Shown: piece after piece, positions 43,544 through 51,986 of the stretch
How the letters are laid out: every line of letters starts with the position of its first letter
How positions within the stretch are numbered: position 1 is the first letter of the stretch
Assembly: GCF_900090235.1 (NCBI RefSeq)
Contig: NZ_LT607750.1
Coordinates: forward strand, 4,703,001 to 4,767,000
Source of the DNA: Micromonospora echinaurantiaca
Lineage (GTDB): Bacteria > Actinomycetota > Actinomycetes > Mycobacteriales > Micromonosporaceae
DNA length: 64,000 nucleotides
Reading direction: 5' to 3'
The notes under the pieces: generated by a model
What the model was told of the DNA's origin: nothing
Databases searched by the model: none
Seen by the model: only the letters and a program-made list of their open reading frames with translations
Position numbers and translations under genes: made by a program

Positions 43544-44077
43544 TCACACGCCGGCGGCGGTCCGATCCGTGTCGGCCTCGTGGATCCGCTCGGCCAGCAG
43601 CCGCAAGGCCTCGATCACCGCCGCCGACCGCACGTGGTCCCGCCCGCCGTCCAGGTTCAACTGGCGCACGGTGCTGCCGCCCGGCCCCGCCACGGCCACG
43701 TAGACCAGCCCGACGGGCTTGCCGTCCTGCGGCTCGGGGCCGGCCACCCCGGTGGTGGCAAGGCCCCAGTCGGCGCCGCAGCGCCGCCGGCCGCCCTCGG
43801 CGAGCGCGACGGCCACGTCCGGGTCGACCGGCCCGCGCTCGGCGAGCAGATCCGCCGGCACTCCCGCCAGCTCGGACTTCAGCTCGGTGGCGTAGACCAC
43901 CAGCCCGCCGCGGAAGACGCCGCTCACCCCGGCGATCTCCACGATCGAGGCGGCCAGCAGGCCGCCGGTGAGCGACTCGACAGTGGCCAGCGTCTCCGCC
44001 CGCTCGGTCAGGCGGTGCACCACCGCCGCCGCCGGGCTACCAACCGGCCGCTCCCCGTTCGCGTCGCTACTCCGCAT
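43544..44077 (-). CDS. cinA: CinA C-terminal domain amidohydrolase (PncC type)
   Basis: 177 residues. Stand-alone CinA_C domain, a nicotinamide-mononucleotide deamidase that recycles NMN to NaMN; TVESLTGGLLAASI, GVFRGGLVVYATELK and GVAGPEPQDGKPVG are the family strands. ATG 44077 with AAGGA 8 nt upstream is preferred to GTG 44116. It sits between pgsA and clgR, an arrangement common in actinobacteria. Confidence 0.9.
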   Translation of the reverse strand: MRSSDANGERPVGSPAAAVVHRLTERAETLATVESLTGGLLAASIVEIAGVSGVFRGGLVVYATELKSELAGVPADLLAERGPVDPDVAVALAEGGRRRCGADWGLATTGVAGPEPQDGKPVGLVYVAVAGPGGSTVRQLNLDGGRDHVRSAAVIEALRLLAERIHEADTDRTAAGV

Positions 44078-44138
44078 GTCCTCAATCCTTCCCCCACCAC
44101 CCCCGACCAACCACACCCCACCCGCCCGCCGGCCGGTT

Positions 44139-44193
44139 GATCATGAAGTTGTTGACGCCGGCACCGGCGTGTCGCGTCAACAACTTCATGATC
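44139..44193. repeat. Perfect 20-bp inverted repeat between pgsA and cinA
   Basis: Arms at 44139-44158 and 44174-44193 are perfect reverse complements (GATCATGAAG... / ...CTTCATGATC) around a 15-nt loop. The arms are AT-richer than the surrounding DNA. No ORF and no U-tract. It may be a terminator of pgsA, a binding site, or one copy of a dispersed palindromic element. Confidence 0.75.
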
Positions 44194-44237
44194 GACGGGG
44201 TGGGCCCGGAGGTCGACGGGCGGGGGCGGCCCCGGGG

Positions 44238-44909
44238 TCAGGGGGTGCGGCGGAGGCGGAGGGCCTGGGCGATGTAGTCGAAGCCGGTGATGACGGTCAC
44301 CGCCACGGCGGCGGCCATGATCCAGGGACCGACGGCGGCCAGCGCGGCCGGCATCGGCCAGAGGTACCAGGCGATGGCCAGGATCTGCAGCGCGGTCTTG
44401 ATCTTGCCGCCCCGGCTGGCCGCGATGACGCCGCGCCGGATCACCCAGAACCGCAGGGCGGTGATGCCCAGCTCGCGGGCCAGGATCACCGCGGTCACCC
44501 ACCAGGGCAACCGGTCGTACCAGGAGAGCAGCAGCAGCGCGGCGCCGGTGAGCGCCTTGTCGGCGATCGGGTCGGCGACCTTGCCCACCGAGGTGACCAG
44601 CCCGAACCGGCGGGCGATCCACCCGTCGACCAGGTCGGTCACCGAGGCGACGGCGAAGATCAGGCAGGCGGCCATCCGCCAGCCGGCGTTGCTCATCGCG
44701 GAGATCACCACGCTGGCCCCGAAGACCGGCACCAGCACCAGCCGCAGCGCGGTGAGCGCGTTGGCCGCGTTCAGCACCGGCACCCGGCCGACCACCGGGG
44801 CCGGCGTCGACCCGGTGGCCCCGGTCACCGCCGCACTCCGCACGGACCGCCGTGGCGTTCCCGGTACCCCACCACGTGGCCTCCCCGCTCCGTCCGGGCC
44901 CGCCGTCAC
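44238..44909 (-). CDS. pgsA: CDP-diacylglycerol-glycerol-3-phosphate 3-phosphatidyltransferase
   Basis: 223-residue membrane enzyme making phosphatidylglycerophosphate, precursor of phosphatidylglycerol and cardiolipin. The CDP-alcohol phosphotransferase signature D-x2-DG-x2-AR-x8-G-x3-D-x3-D is complete in [10 protein letters not shown]...[10 protein letters not shown]. About 40 residues of flexible Gly/Pro/Arg-rich head precede the first helix. GTG 44909 overlaps the rimO stop by 4 nt. It corresponds to pgsA3 in the mycobacterial pgsA-clgR neighbourhood. Confidence 0.93.
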   Translation of the reverse strand: MTAGPDGAGRPRGGVPGTPRRSVRSAAVTGATGSTPAPVVGRVPVLNAANALTALRLVLVPVFGASVVISAMSNAGWRMAACLIFAVASVTDLVDGWIARRFGLVTSVGKVADPIADKALTGAALLLLSWYDRLPWWVTAVILARELGITALRFWVIRRGVIAASRGGKIKTALQILAIAWYLWPMPAALAAVGPWIMAAAVAVTVITGFDYIAQALRLRRTP

Positions 44910-46471
44910 CGTGCCGCGCCGGGCGCCGCCGAGATCATCTCATCCGGTACGGCGAGCAGATCCACCCCTTCGGTGCCGGTGACCGTGGCCCGGACCAGGT
45001 CACCGGGGCGCAGCGCGGCCAGGTCCACCCCGCCGCCGTCCGGGGCGACCAGGGTGGTGGAGCCGTCCACCTCGGGGGCCTGGTGCGCGGCGCGCCCCTC
45101 GACCACGCCGTCGGAGACCGAGTCGACCAGCACCTCGACGGTCGAACCGAGCCGCTCCTCGGCCCGCTGCGAGCAGAGCTCGTCGGCGAGCGCGCTGAGC
45201 TTGTCGTAGCGGCGCTTGACGGTGGCGGCGGAGACCTTGCCGGAGAGCCCGGCGGCCTCGGTGCCGTCCTCGTCGCTGTAGTCGAACACGCCGATCGCGT
45301 CGAGCCGCGCCGCGGTCAGGAACCGGACCAGCTCCTCGACGTCGGCCCGGGTCTCGCCGGGGAAGCCGACGATGAAGTTGCTCCGGGCGCCCGCTGCGGG
45401 CGCCAGCTCCCGGGCGGTGGCGAGCAGGTCGAGGAACCGGTCGGTGGAGCCGAACCGGCGCATCCGGCGCAGCACCGGCTCGCTGGAGTGTTGGAACGAC
45501 AGGTCGAAGTAGGGGGCCACCCCGGGCGTGGTGGCGATCGCCTCGACCAGCCCGGGCCGGGTCTCGGCCGGCTGGAGGTAGCTGGCCCGTACCCGGACGA
45601 TGCCGTCGATCGCAGCCAGCTGCGGCAGCAGCTTCTCCAGCGCCCGCGGGTCGCCCAGGTCCTTGCCGTACGAGGTGGAGTTCTCGCTCACCAGCACCAG
45701 CTCGCGGACGCCGGTCTTGGCCAGCCACTCCGCCTCGGCGAGCAGCTCGTCCGGCGTACGCGAGACGAACGCGCCGCGGAACGCCGGGATGGCGCAGAAC
45801 GCGCACCGGCGGTCGCAGCCGCTGGCCAGCTTGAGCGAGGCGACCGGGCCGGTGTCCAGCCGCCGGCGCAGCACCTGGCGCAGGTGGGCCGGGGTGTGCG
45901 CGTCGGTCTCGACGGCGGCCCGGGCCGGGCTGCCGTGCCCGGGCAGCGACACCGCCGCGGCCCGCCGCTTGACCGGGGTGAGCGGGAGCAGCTCGCGCCG
46001 GTCCCGCGGGGTGTGCGCGTCCAGCGCCTCACCGGCGACGACGGCGTCCAGCCGGGCGGCGATGTCCGGGTAGTCGTCGAAGCTGAGCACCGCCTGCGCC
46101 TCGGGCAGGCTCTCGGCCAGCTCGCGGCCGTACCGCTCGGCCATGCAGCCGGCGGCCACCACCTTGGCACCGGTGTCGGCCGCGGCGAGCAGGGTCTGGA
46201 TGGAGTCCTGCTTGGCCTTCTCCACGAAGCCACAGGTGTTCACCACCACCACGTCGGCGCCCTCGCCGTCGGTGGTCACCTGCCAGCCGTCGGCGTGCAG
46301 CCGGGCGGCCAACTCCTCCGAGTCGACCTCGTTGCGGGCACAGCCCAGGGTCAGCAGGGCGACGCGGCGGCCGTCGCCGACGGGCGACAGCTCGGACGAC
46401 AGCTCCAGGTCGCGGCGCGGCGCCAGCCGCGCCGAGCTGGAGTTGTCGGACGGGGAGGTGGCAGACACCAT
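44906..46471 (-). CDS. rimO: Ribosomal protein uS12 methylthiotransferase RimO
   Basis: 521-residue radical-SAM enzyme adding a methylthio group to Asp 88/89 of ribosomal protein S12. Domains in order: UPF0004 N-terminal domain ([25 protein letters not shown]), radical SAM core with CDRRCAFC (about residues 219-226), C-terminal TRAM. ATG 46471 (MVSATS) fits better than the longer frame to 46555, which reads Arg/Pro-rich. Head of the rimO-pgsA transcription unit. Confidence 0.93.
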   Translation of the reverse strand: MVSATSPSDNSSSARLAPRRDLELSSELSPVGDGRRVALLTLGCARNEVDSEELAARLHADGWQVTTDGEGADVVVVNTCGFVEKAKQDSIQTLLAAADTGAKVVAAGCMAERYGRELAESLPEAQAVLSFDDYPDIAARLDAVVAGEALDAHTPRDRRELLPLTPVKRRAAAVSLPGHGSPARAAVETDAHTPAHLRQVLRRRLDTGPVASLKLASGCDRRCAFCAIPAFRGAFVSRTPDELLAEAEWLAKTGVRELVLVSENSTSYGKDLGDPRALEKLLPQLAAIDGIVRVRASYLQPAETRPGLVEAIATTPGVAPYFDLSFQHSSEPVLRRMRRFGSTDRFLDLLATARELAPAAGARSNFIVGFPGETRADVEELVRFLTAARLDAIGVFDYSDEDGTEAAGLSGKVSAATVKRRYDKLSALADELCSQRAEERLGSTVEVLVDSVSDGVVEGRAAHQAPEVDGSTTLVAPDGGGVDLAALRPGDLVRATVTGTEGVDLLAVPDEMISAAPGAAR

Positions 46472-46598
46472 CCGAGGGTACCGGGCGGGACGCCGGTCCC
46501 CGCCCGCGGCGGGCCGCCGGCAGTAGGCCGGCTCACATCCGCCCGGCCGCCTCACCTGGCGCGGCCCGGGTGCGCCGCCGGCGCGGACCGGACCGAGG

Positions 46599-47525
46599 TC
46601 AGGCCGCGGCCGCCGCGCCCACCGCGACCAGCCGGTCGAGCAGGAACACCTCGGTGCCGGCCAGACCGACGGAGCAGAAGACCGAGATCTGGTCCGCCCG
46701 GGTCCGGCCGGTGGCGGCGCCGGCCAGCACCGCGCCCAGGTCGAGCAGCCGGTGGGCGTACGGCGGGTCGGCCGCCAACATCGGCGGGGCGTACGCGGAC
46801 GCCTGCGCCGGCGAGTCGGTGACCAGCAGGTCGGCGACGTCCAGCAGGTCGGTGCCGAACTCGGCCCGGTCGCGTTGCTTGAAGCCGACCGCGTTGACGT
46901 GGGTGCCGGGGCGCAGGTTGGCGGCGTCCAGCACCGGGGTCGGGCTGGTGGTGGCGAGCACCACCAGGTCCCGGTCGCGCACGGCGGCGCGGGCCGACTC
47001 CACCGCCCGGGCGGGGACGTCCAGCTCGGCGCGGACCCGGGCGGCGAACGCCTCCCGCCGGGCCGCGGAGCGGCTGTACACGGTCACCTCGCGCAGCGGG
47101 CGCACCGCGGCGGCGGCCCAGACCTGCGTCCAGGCCTGCCGTCCGGAACCGATCACCCCGAGGGTGGCCGCGTCCGGCCGGGCCAGCGCGTCCACCGCGA
47201 CCCCGCCCAGTCCTCCGGTACGCCGCGAGCCCAGCTCCTCGCCGACGGCCACCGCCCGCACCGCCCCGGTACGCCCGTCGTGCAGCACCACCACCTGCTC
47301 CGCCTCCGGGTGGCCGAAGGTGTCGTACGAGCGGAAGCCGTACCACTCGCCGGTCAGGTGCCCCGCGGTCAGCACCATCCGCCCGCCGCCCAGCGACGCG
47401 GCCGCCCGGGGCGGGGCCACCAGCCGACCCGCGTACGCGGCCCGGAGGGCGTCCCGCATGGCGTCCACCGTGGTGCCGGCGTCCAGCGCGGCGGTGACCT
47501 CGCGGTCGGAGAAGAGCAGCGTCAT
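46599..47525 (-). CDS. Ornithine cyclodeaminase / mu-crystallin family protein
   Basis: 308 residues. Rossmann fold with the NAD(P) loop [14 protein letters not shown], and family motifs [30 protein letters not shown] and DLLVTDS. Members deaminate ornithine to proline, or act as imine or ketimine reductases and alanine dehydrogenases, so the substrate is uncertain. ATG 47525 is favoured over 47534 because a candidate -10 at 47538-47533 would place transcription start next to it. It may be controlled by a MerR-type regulator. Confidence 0.82.
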   Translation of the reverse strand: MTLLFSDREVTAALDAGTTVDAMRDALRAAYAGRLVAPPRAAASLGGGRMVLTAGHLTGEWYGFRSYDTFGHPEAEQVVVLHDGRTGAVRAVAVGEELGSRRTGGLGGVAVDALARPDAATLGVIGSGRQAWTQVWAAAAVRPLREVTVYSRSAARREAFAARVRAELDVPARAVESARAAVRDRDLVVLATTSPTPVLDAANLRPGTHVNAVGFKQRDRAEFGTDLLDVADLLVTDSPAQASAYAPPMLAADPPYAHRLLDLGAVLAGAATGRTRADQISVFCSVGLAGTEVFLLDRLVAVGAAAAA

Positions 47526-47532
47526 GAACCCC

Positions 47533-47563
47533 ATCCTGCAAGCTGAAGTGAGGTTCAGGTCAA
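47533..47563 (-). promoter_or_regulatory. MerR-type promoter candidate with dyad in a 19-nt spacer
   Basis: On the minus strand TTGACC (47563-47558), 19-nt spacer, CAGGAT (47538-47533). The over-long spacer contains most of a perfect dyad, CTGAA-N6-TTCAG (47543-47558). This is the layout used by MerR-family regulators, which twist the DNA to activate. The -10 match is weak. Confidence 0.4.
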
Positions 47564-47647
47564 CGGACGGTGGCCCGGCTCACCCTCGCCCGGGCGGGCC
47601 GGCGGCCGGTGCTACCGTCGGCCCTGGTGGCCCGGTGTCGGGCCGCT

Positions 47648-47690
47648 CCGGACGAGTGGTGGGCGTACCCGGTCAGGCCAAGACGCCCCG
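47648..47690 (+). ncRNA. Guanidine-III riboswitch (mini ykkC-III class)
   Basis: The segment starts CCGGACGAG, continues CGTACCCGGTCAGG and ends CAAGACGCCCC, matching almost base for base the conserved core of the guanidine-III class known from actinobacteria. Pseudoknot pairings are present: CCGG (47648-47651) with CCGG (47669-47672), and GGGCGT (47661-47666) with ACGCCC (47683-47688). It lies 67 nt before the start of a Gdx/SugE exporter, the expected target, and should switch on translation when guanidine binds. TACCGT at 47613-47618 is a plausible -10. Confidence 0.88.
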
Positions 47691-47756
47691 CGTGACCTGC
47701 AGACTCGACTCGTCCCGGCCCCGGCGGTCCGGGCAGACCCGCAGAGGTGGACTCCG

Positions 47757-48071
47757 ATGGCCTGGATCGTGCTGGTGGTCTCCGGACTGCTGGAGACGGC
47801 GTGGGCGGTGGCCCTGGACCGCAGCGCCGGCTTCACCCGCCCCGTCCCTTCGCTGGTCTTCGTGGTGACCCTGGTGCTCAGCATGCTCGGGCTCGCGTAC
47901 GCGCTGCGCGAGATCCCGGTCGGCACCGGCTACGCGATCTGGGTCGGCATCGGCGCGTCCGGCACCGCCCTGGTCGGCATGCTGGCCCTGAACGAGCCGG
48001 CCAGCCTGCCCCGGATCGCCTGTCTGGCACTGGTCGTCGCCGGCGTGGTCGGGCTGAAGATCTTCCACTGA
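47757..48071 (+). CDS. gdx: Guanidinium exporter Gdx (SugE-type SMR transporter)
   Basis: 104-residue small multidrug-resistance protein with four membrane helices. The SugE/Gdx hallmark GLLETAWAVAL includes the essential Glu (13) of TM1, and PVGTGYAIWVGIGASGTAL is the TM3 signature of the guanidinium-exporting branch, where two monomers work antiparallel. A guanidine-III riboswitch directly upstream supports guanidinium over quaternary ammonium as the physiological substrate. The ribosome-binding site GGTGG is 7 nt before ATG 47757. Confidence 0.93.
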   Translation: MAWIVLVVSGLLETAWAVALDRSAGFTRPVPSLVFVVTLVLSMLGLAYALREIPVGTGYAIWVGIGASGTALVGMLALNEPASLPRIACLALVVAGVVGLKIFH

Positions 48072-48162
48072 TCCCCGGCGTGTCGACGTTTCGCGAGGCG
48101 TGCCGGGTCTACGTTGTGGGTAGAGATCGGCTGACATCGCAGGCTCTCCGACGGAGGCAGAC

Positions 48163-48405
48163 ATGGCCGACATGCCCAGCACCGCCCGTCCGCGCAGCAA
48201 CGCCGCCCGCATCTGCACCATCCTGGGCTTCGTCTTCGCGGTCCTCGCGCTCCTGCTCAACCCGATCATCTTCGGCGTGCTCGGCGTCATCCTCGGCGTC
48301 GTCGGCGCGGTACTGGGCGACAAGCCGCTCGGCTGGTACGCCGCCGTGGCCAGCGTGGTCGGCGCGGTGATCGGCCTGGTGCTGGTGAACGCCCTCGTCA
48401 ACTGA
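48163..48405 (+). CDS. Small DUF4190-like membrane protein
   Basis: 80 residues: a polar head (MADMPSTARPRSN) and two long hydrophobic segments with Gly/Val zipper-like spacing (FGVLGVILGVVGAVLGDKPLGWYAAVASVVGAVIG), resembling DUF4190-type proteins. GGAGG eight nt before ATG 48163. Function unknown. It is 91 nt downstream of gdx and closed by a terminator, so it could be read through from the riboswitch operon or have its own promoter. Confidence 0.75.
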   Translation: MADMPSTARPRSNAARICTILGFVFAVLALLLNPIIFGVLGVILGVVGAVLGDKPLGWYAAVASVVGAVIGLVLVNALVN

Positions 48406-48427
48406 TCGGTACCGCTCCCCCGACGCG

Positions 48428-48456
48428 ACGGGCCCGCCGCACGCCAGCGGGCCCGT
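48428..48456 (+). terminator. Terminator after the small membrane protein gene
   Basis: Perfect 10-bp stem (ACGGGCCCGC / GCGGGCCCGT) with a 9-nt loop, 22 nt beyond the stop. Confidence 0.7.
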
Positions 48457-48516
48457 GCGTGTCCGGCGAACCCGCGCACGTCCGGCGGGCGTGTCCGCCG
48501 GGCCCGTGCGTGTCCG
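48449..48516. repeat. 17-bp direct repeat beside the terminator
   Basis: GGGCCCGTGCGTGTCCG occurs at 48449-48465 and again at 48500-48516, with further CGTGTCCG-like partial copies between. The first copy overlaps the terminator's right arm. No coding potential. Confidence 0.6.
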
Positions 48517-48553
48517 CCGGGTCGGCTGGCCGGCGTGGACCGGCCGGCTCAGG

Positions 48554-48943
48554 TCAGCGCTCGCCGGCCCAGCCGCGGTCGGCGACGATCACCCGGTGCC
48601 CGTCGGGGTCACGGACGACCGCCATCCGTTCGCCCCAGGGCTGCGTCGCCGGGTCCGCCAGCACCGTCACCCCGGCCGCGCGCAGCCGGGCCACCGCGGC
48701 GTCGCAGTCGCGGACGTACACCCAGAGCGCGATCCGGTCGTCGGGCGGCGGCCCCGGCTCCGCCTGGCGCCCGATGCCCAGTTGGCCGGCGCCGAAGCTC
48801 AGCGCGACGTACTCCGGCTCGCCCGTCTCCGGGAAGCGGTAGGTGACCGCGCCGCCGAGCAGGTCCCGGTAGAAGCCGAGCGCGGCCGGCAGGTCCGCGG
48901 CGGTGAGGATCGGAAACAGCTCCTCCGCCAACGGCTTACTCAT
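48554..48943 (-). CDS. VOC/glyoxalase-fold protein
   Basis: 129 residues with the paired beta-alpha-beta-beta-beta motif of the vicinal oxygen chelate superfamily: LFPILTAADLPAALGFYRDLLGG at the start and VVRDPDGHRVIVADRG near the end. Small members are fosfomycin- or bleomycin-resistance-like or lyase enzymes, and many are of unknown function. The metal ligands are not certain. It overlaps the 3' end of ftsK by 8 nt, so it is co-translated with it. Confidence 0.8.
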   Translation of the reverse strand: MSKPLAEELFPILTAADLPAALGFYRDLLGGAVTYRFPETGEPEYVALSFGAGQLGIGRQAEPGPPPDDRIALWVYVRDCDAAVARLRAAGVTVLADPATQPWGERMAVVRDPDGHRVIVADRGWAGER

Positions 48944-51392
48944 CGCCACCGCGCAGGCCGACCAGGACCTCCTCCAACTCGTCCGGCTTGACCAGCACGT
49001 CGCGCGCCTTGGAGCCCTCGGACGGCCCGACCACGCCCCGGGTCTCCATCAGGTCCATCAGCCGGCCGGCCTTGGCGAAACCGACCCGCAGCTTGCGCTG
49101 GAGCATCGAGGTCGAGCCGAACTGCGAGGTGACCACCAGCTCGACCGCCTGCACCAGCAGGTCGAGGTCGTCGCCGATGTCCTCGTCGATCTTCTTCTTG
49201 CCCTCCTGCGCCACGGTCAGCACGTCCGGGCGGAACTCCGGCTCGCGCTGGTCCTTGCAGAACTTCACCACGTCGGCGATCTCGCGCTCGGTGACCCAGG
49301 CGCCCTGGATCCGGATCGGCTTCGAGGCGCCCATCGGCAGGAACAGCCCGTCACCCCGGCCGAGCAGCTTCTCCGCCCCCGGCTGGTCGAGGATGACCCG
49401 GCTGTCGGCCAGCGAGGAGGTGGCGAAGGCGAGCCGGGACGGCACGTTCGCCTTGATCAGGCCGGTGACCACGTCCACCGAGGGGCGCTGGGTGGCCAGC
49501 ACCAGGTGGATGCCGGCGGCCCGGGCCAGCTGGGTGATCCGGACGATGGAGTCCTCCACGTCGCGCGGCGCGACCATCATCAGGTCCGCCAGCTCGTCCA
49601 CGATCACCAGCAGGTACGGGTACGGCCGCAGTTCCCGCTCGCTGCCGGGCGGGGCCTTGATCTCGCCGTTGCGCACCTTGCGGTTGAAGTCGTCGATGTG
49701 CCGGACCCCGTTGGCGGCGAGGTCGTCGTAGCGCATGTCCATCTCGCGGACGACCCACTCCAGCGAGTCGGCCGCCTTCTTGGCGTTGGTCACGATCGGG
49801 GTGACCAGGTGCGGGATGCCCTCGTAGCCGGTCATCTCGACCCGCTTCGGGTCGATCAGCAGCAGCCGCACCTCGTCCGGGGTGGCCCGGGTGAGAATAG
49901 ACACCAGCAGCGAGTTCAGGCAGGACGACTTGCCCGCGCCGGTGGCGCCGGCGATCAGGATGTGCGGCATCTTCGCCAGGTTGGCCACCACGTAGCCGCC
50001 CTCGATGTCCTTGCCGAGCGCGACCACCATCGGGTGGTGATCGCTGGTGGCGGTGCGGGAGCGCAGCACGTCGCCGAGCGCGACGTTCTCCGGGTCGGTG
50101 TTCGGGATCTCCACACCGACCGCGCTCTTGCCCGGGATCGGACTCAGGATCCGCACGTCCGGCGACTTCACCGCGTACGCGATGTTGCGGGAGAGCTGGG
50201 TGATCCGCTCGACCTTGACGCCGTGCCCGAGTTCGACCTCGTAGCGGGTGACCGTCGGGCCGCGGGTGAAGCCGGTGACCGCGGCGTCCACGTCGAACTG
50301 CTCGAAGACGCCGGTGAGCGCGGCGATCACCTCGTCGTTGGCCTTGCTCCGCTTCTTCGGCGCCGCGCCGCTGCTGAGCATGTTCGCCGGCGGCAGGGTG
50401 TAGTCGCCGGCCAGCCCGGTCAGCGCCAACTGCTCGGCCCGGGTGGGCGCGGGCGAGTGCTCCGGCGGCTCGACCGGCTTGCGGGTCGCCGGCACCTTGG
50501 CCGGCGCCTTGCGCGGCAGCACGATGGTGTCCTGCAGGTCGACGCCCTCGTCGAGTTCCTCGAAGTCGTCCGGGTCCACCGGGGGTGGCATCCGCTTCGC
50601 CGGGCGCTTGCGGGCGGGCGTGGCGCGGGCCTCGTCCGCCGCGTCCTCGGCCGCGGGCGCGCCGGTCACCGCGCCGGCCAGCAGGCCCAGCCGTTCCGGG
50701 ATCTTGTTGATCGGCGTGGCGGTGACCACCAGCAGCCCGAAGACCAGCAGCAGGATCAGCAGCGGCACCGCCACCCAGGCGGTGACCGCCCGCTCCAGCA
50801 GGCTGCCCACCCCGGCGCCGACCAGCCCGCCGGCGAAGTCGCGCTGGGTCGCGTCGACCGGCTCCTGCCCGATGTGCAGCAGCGCGGCGGTGGCCACCAG
50901 CATCGAGCCCCAACCGACCAGCCCGCGACCGCGGTGCTCCGGGTCGGCCGGCTCGCGCATCAGCCGCCAGGCGCCGATCATCAGCAGCACCGGCACCACG
51001 ATGGCGATCGCGCCGAGGAAGAGCCGGACGGTGTCGGCCACCCGCTCCCCGACGGGGCCGGCCGCGGAGAACCAGATGCCCACGGCGCTGAGCAGGGCGA
51101 GCCCGAAGACCAGCAGGCCGGCGCCGTCGCGGCGGTGCTCCGGATCCAGCTCCCGAGCCGAGGCGGCCTGCCGGCCGGCGGCCCGGACCGCCCAGCCGAC
51201 GCCGTGCGCCAGCCCCATCCACAGTGCACCGATCGCCCGACCGACGTAGACCGCCGGGCCCGGGCGGGCTGCCGCGGTGCGGCGCCGGGCCGGGGTGCGG
51301 CTCTTCTTCGCCGGCTGGCGGGCACGGCTGTTCGTGCCACCGCGCGGCGACGCGCCGCGCCGCCGGCTCGCCTGAGAGGTACGGCCCGCCAT
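48936..51392 (-). CDS. ftsK: DNA translocase FtsK/SpoIIIE
   Basis: 818 residues. Basic N-terminus, four hydrophobic segments (about 90-240), a short Pro/Lys linker, then the alpha/beta motor with Walker A GATGAGKSS (about 481-489) and the gamma winged helix (KLRVGFAKAGRLMDLMETRG), which reads polar DNA motifs. It pumps chromosomes through closing septa, notably during sporulation septation in actinomycetes. Start ATG 51392 follows TAAGTT with 6 nt between, so the message is probably leaderless. Confidence 0.95.
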   Translation of the reverse strand: MAGRTSQASRRRGASPRGGTNSRARQPAKKSRTPARRRTAAARPGPAVYVGRAIGALWMGLAHGVGWAVRAAGRQAASARELDPEHRRDGAGLLVFGLALLSAVGIWFSAAGPVGERVADTVRLFLGAIAIVVPVLLMIGAWRLMREPADPEHRGRGLVGWGSMLVATAALLHIGQEPVDATQRDFAGGLVGAGVGSLLERAVTAWVAVPLLILLLVFGLLVVTATPINKIPERLGLLAGAVTGAPAAEDAADEARATPARKRPAKRMPPPVDPDDFEELDEGVDLQDTIVLPRKAPAKVPATRKPVEPPEHSPAPTRAEQLALTGLAGDYTLPPANMLSSGAAPKKRSKANDEVIAALTGVFEQFDVDAAVTGFTRGPTVTRYEVELGHGVKVERITQLSRNIAYAVKSPDVRILSPIPGKSAVGVEIPNTDPENVALGDVLRSRTATSDHHPMVVALGKDIEGGYVVANLAKMPHILIAGATGAGKSSCLNSLLVSILTRATPDEVRLLLIDPKRVEMTGYEGIPHLVTPIVTNAKKAADSLEWVVREMDMRYDDLAANGVRHIDDFNRKVRNGEIKAPPGSERELRPYPYLLVIVDELADLMMVAPRDVEDSIVRITQLARAAGIHLVLATQRPSVDVVTGLIKANVPSRLAFATSSLADSRVILDQPGAEKLLGRGDGLFLPMGASKPIRIQGAWVTEREIADVVKFCKDQREPEFRPDVLTVAQEGKKKIDEDIGDDLDLLVQAVELVVTSQFGSTSMLQRKLRVGFAKAGRLMDLMETRGVVGPSEGSKARDVLVKPDELEEVLVGLRGGDE

Positions 51393-51398
51393 AGCATC

Positions 51399-51404
51399 AA
51401 CTTA
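51399..51404 (-). promoter_or_regulatory. -10 element for leaderless ftsK mRNA
   Basis: TAAGTT on the minus strand is separated by exactly 6 nt (GATGCT) from the ftsK ATG, placing the transcription start at the first base of the start codon. No ribosome-binding site is visible. The -35 is not clear. Confidence 0.45.
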
Positions 51405-51506
51405 ACGGCGTGACCCGGCAGATCGCCGCTTTTCCGGGTCGTGTCCGCGCGTCGCAGCACGGACCTCGCCGTCGGCCGTGATATTCGCCCCCGAAGGGAT
51501 GCCCCC

Positions 51507-51986
51507 ATGGCGTCGCCGGAAATCGAGGACGGTCCGGACGGCCCCCTGGCCGGGCCGCCCCGGGAACTGCGGCCGTTGACCGGCGAGCTGATCGTCGCCG
51601 TGCTGGGCAACCGGGGGTACGTGGTCCAGCGCGACCCGGACGGCGACCTGGTCGGGCGGTGGGACGACAGCCTGATCTGGTTCCTGCGCCTGGGCGCCGC
51701 CGGAGAGCTGCTCCAGGTGCGCACCGTCGCCGCACCCACCTTCTCCATCGAGCAGGTTCCCGCGCTGTACGCGTTCTGCAACGGCTGGAACCACGACCGG
51801 CTCTGGCCCAAGGCGTTCGTGCACGTCGACGACGACGGCCGGGCCCGGGTCTGCGGCGAGGTGATCGCCGACCTGGAGCGGGGGGTCACCCCGCACCAAC
51901 TGGACCAGCTGCTCGACTGCGGCATCGCCACCGGCTGCCAGCTCGCCGCCGAGGTGCGCCGGCTGCCCGGCGCGGTGATCGCGTGA
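51507..51986 (+). CDS. YbjN-domain protein
   Basis: 159 residues, essentially a single YbjN domain (type III secretion chaperone-like fold): GYVVQRDPDGDLVGRWDDSLIWFLR and the conserved YAFCNGWNHDRLWPKAFVHV. Function is unknown in actinobacteria; E. coli YbjN affects stress and motility. ATG 51507 with GAAGGG upstream is preferred to the in-frame start at 51441. Its stop overlaps the start of the next gene (GTGA), which ends in a second YbjN domain, so the two products may form a heterodimer. Confidence 0.82.
   Translation: MASPEIEDGPDGPLAGPPRELRPLTGELIVAVLGNRGYVVQRDPDGDLVGRWDDSLIWFLRLGAAGELLQVRTVAAPTFSIEQVPALYAFCNGWNHDRLWPKAFVHVDDDGRARVCGEVIADLERGVTPHQLDQLLDCGIATGCQLAAEVRRLPGAVIA

Noticed and set aside
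47560..47756. Guanidine-I (ykkC) or other riboswitch class
   Set aside because: The conserved core matches class III only; class I motifs are missing.
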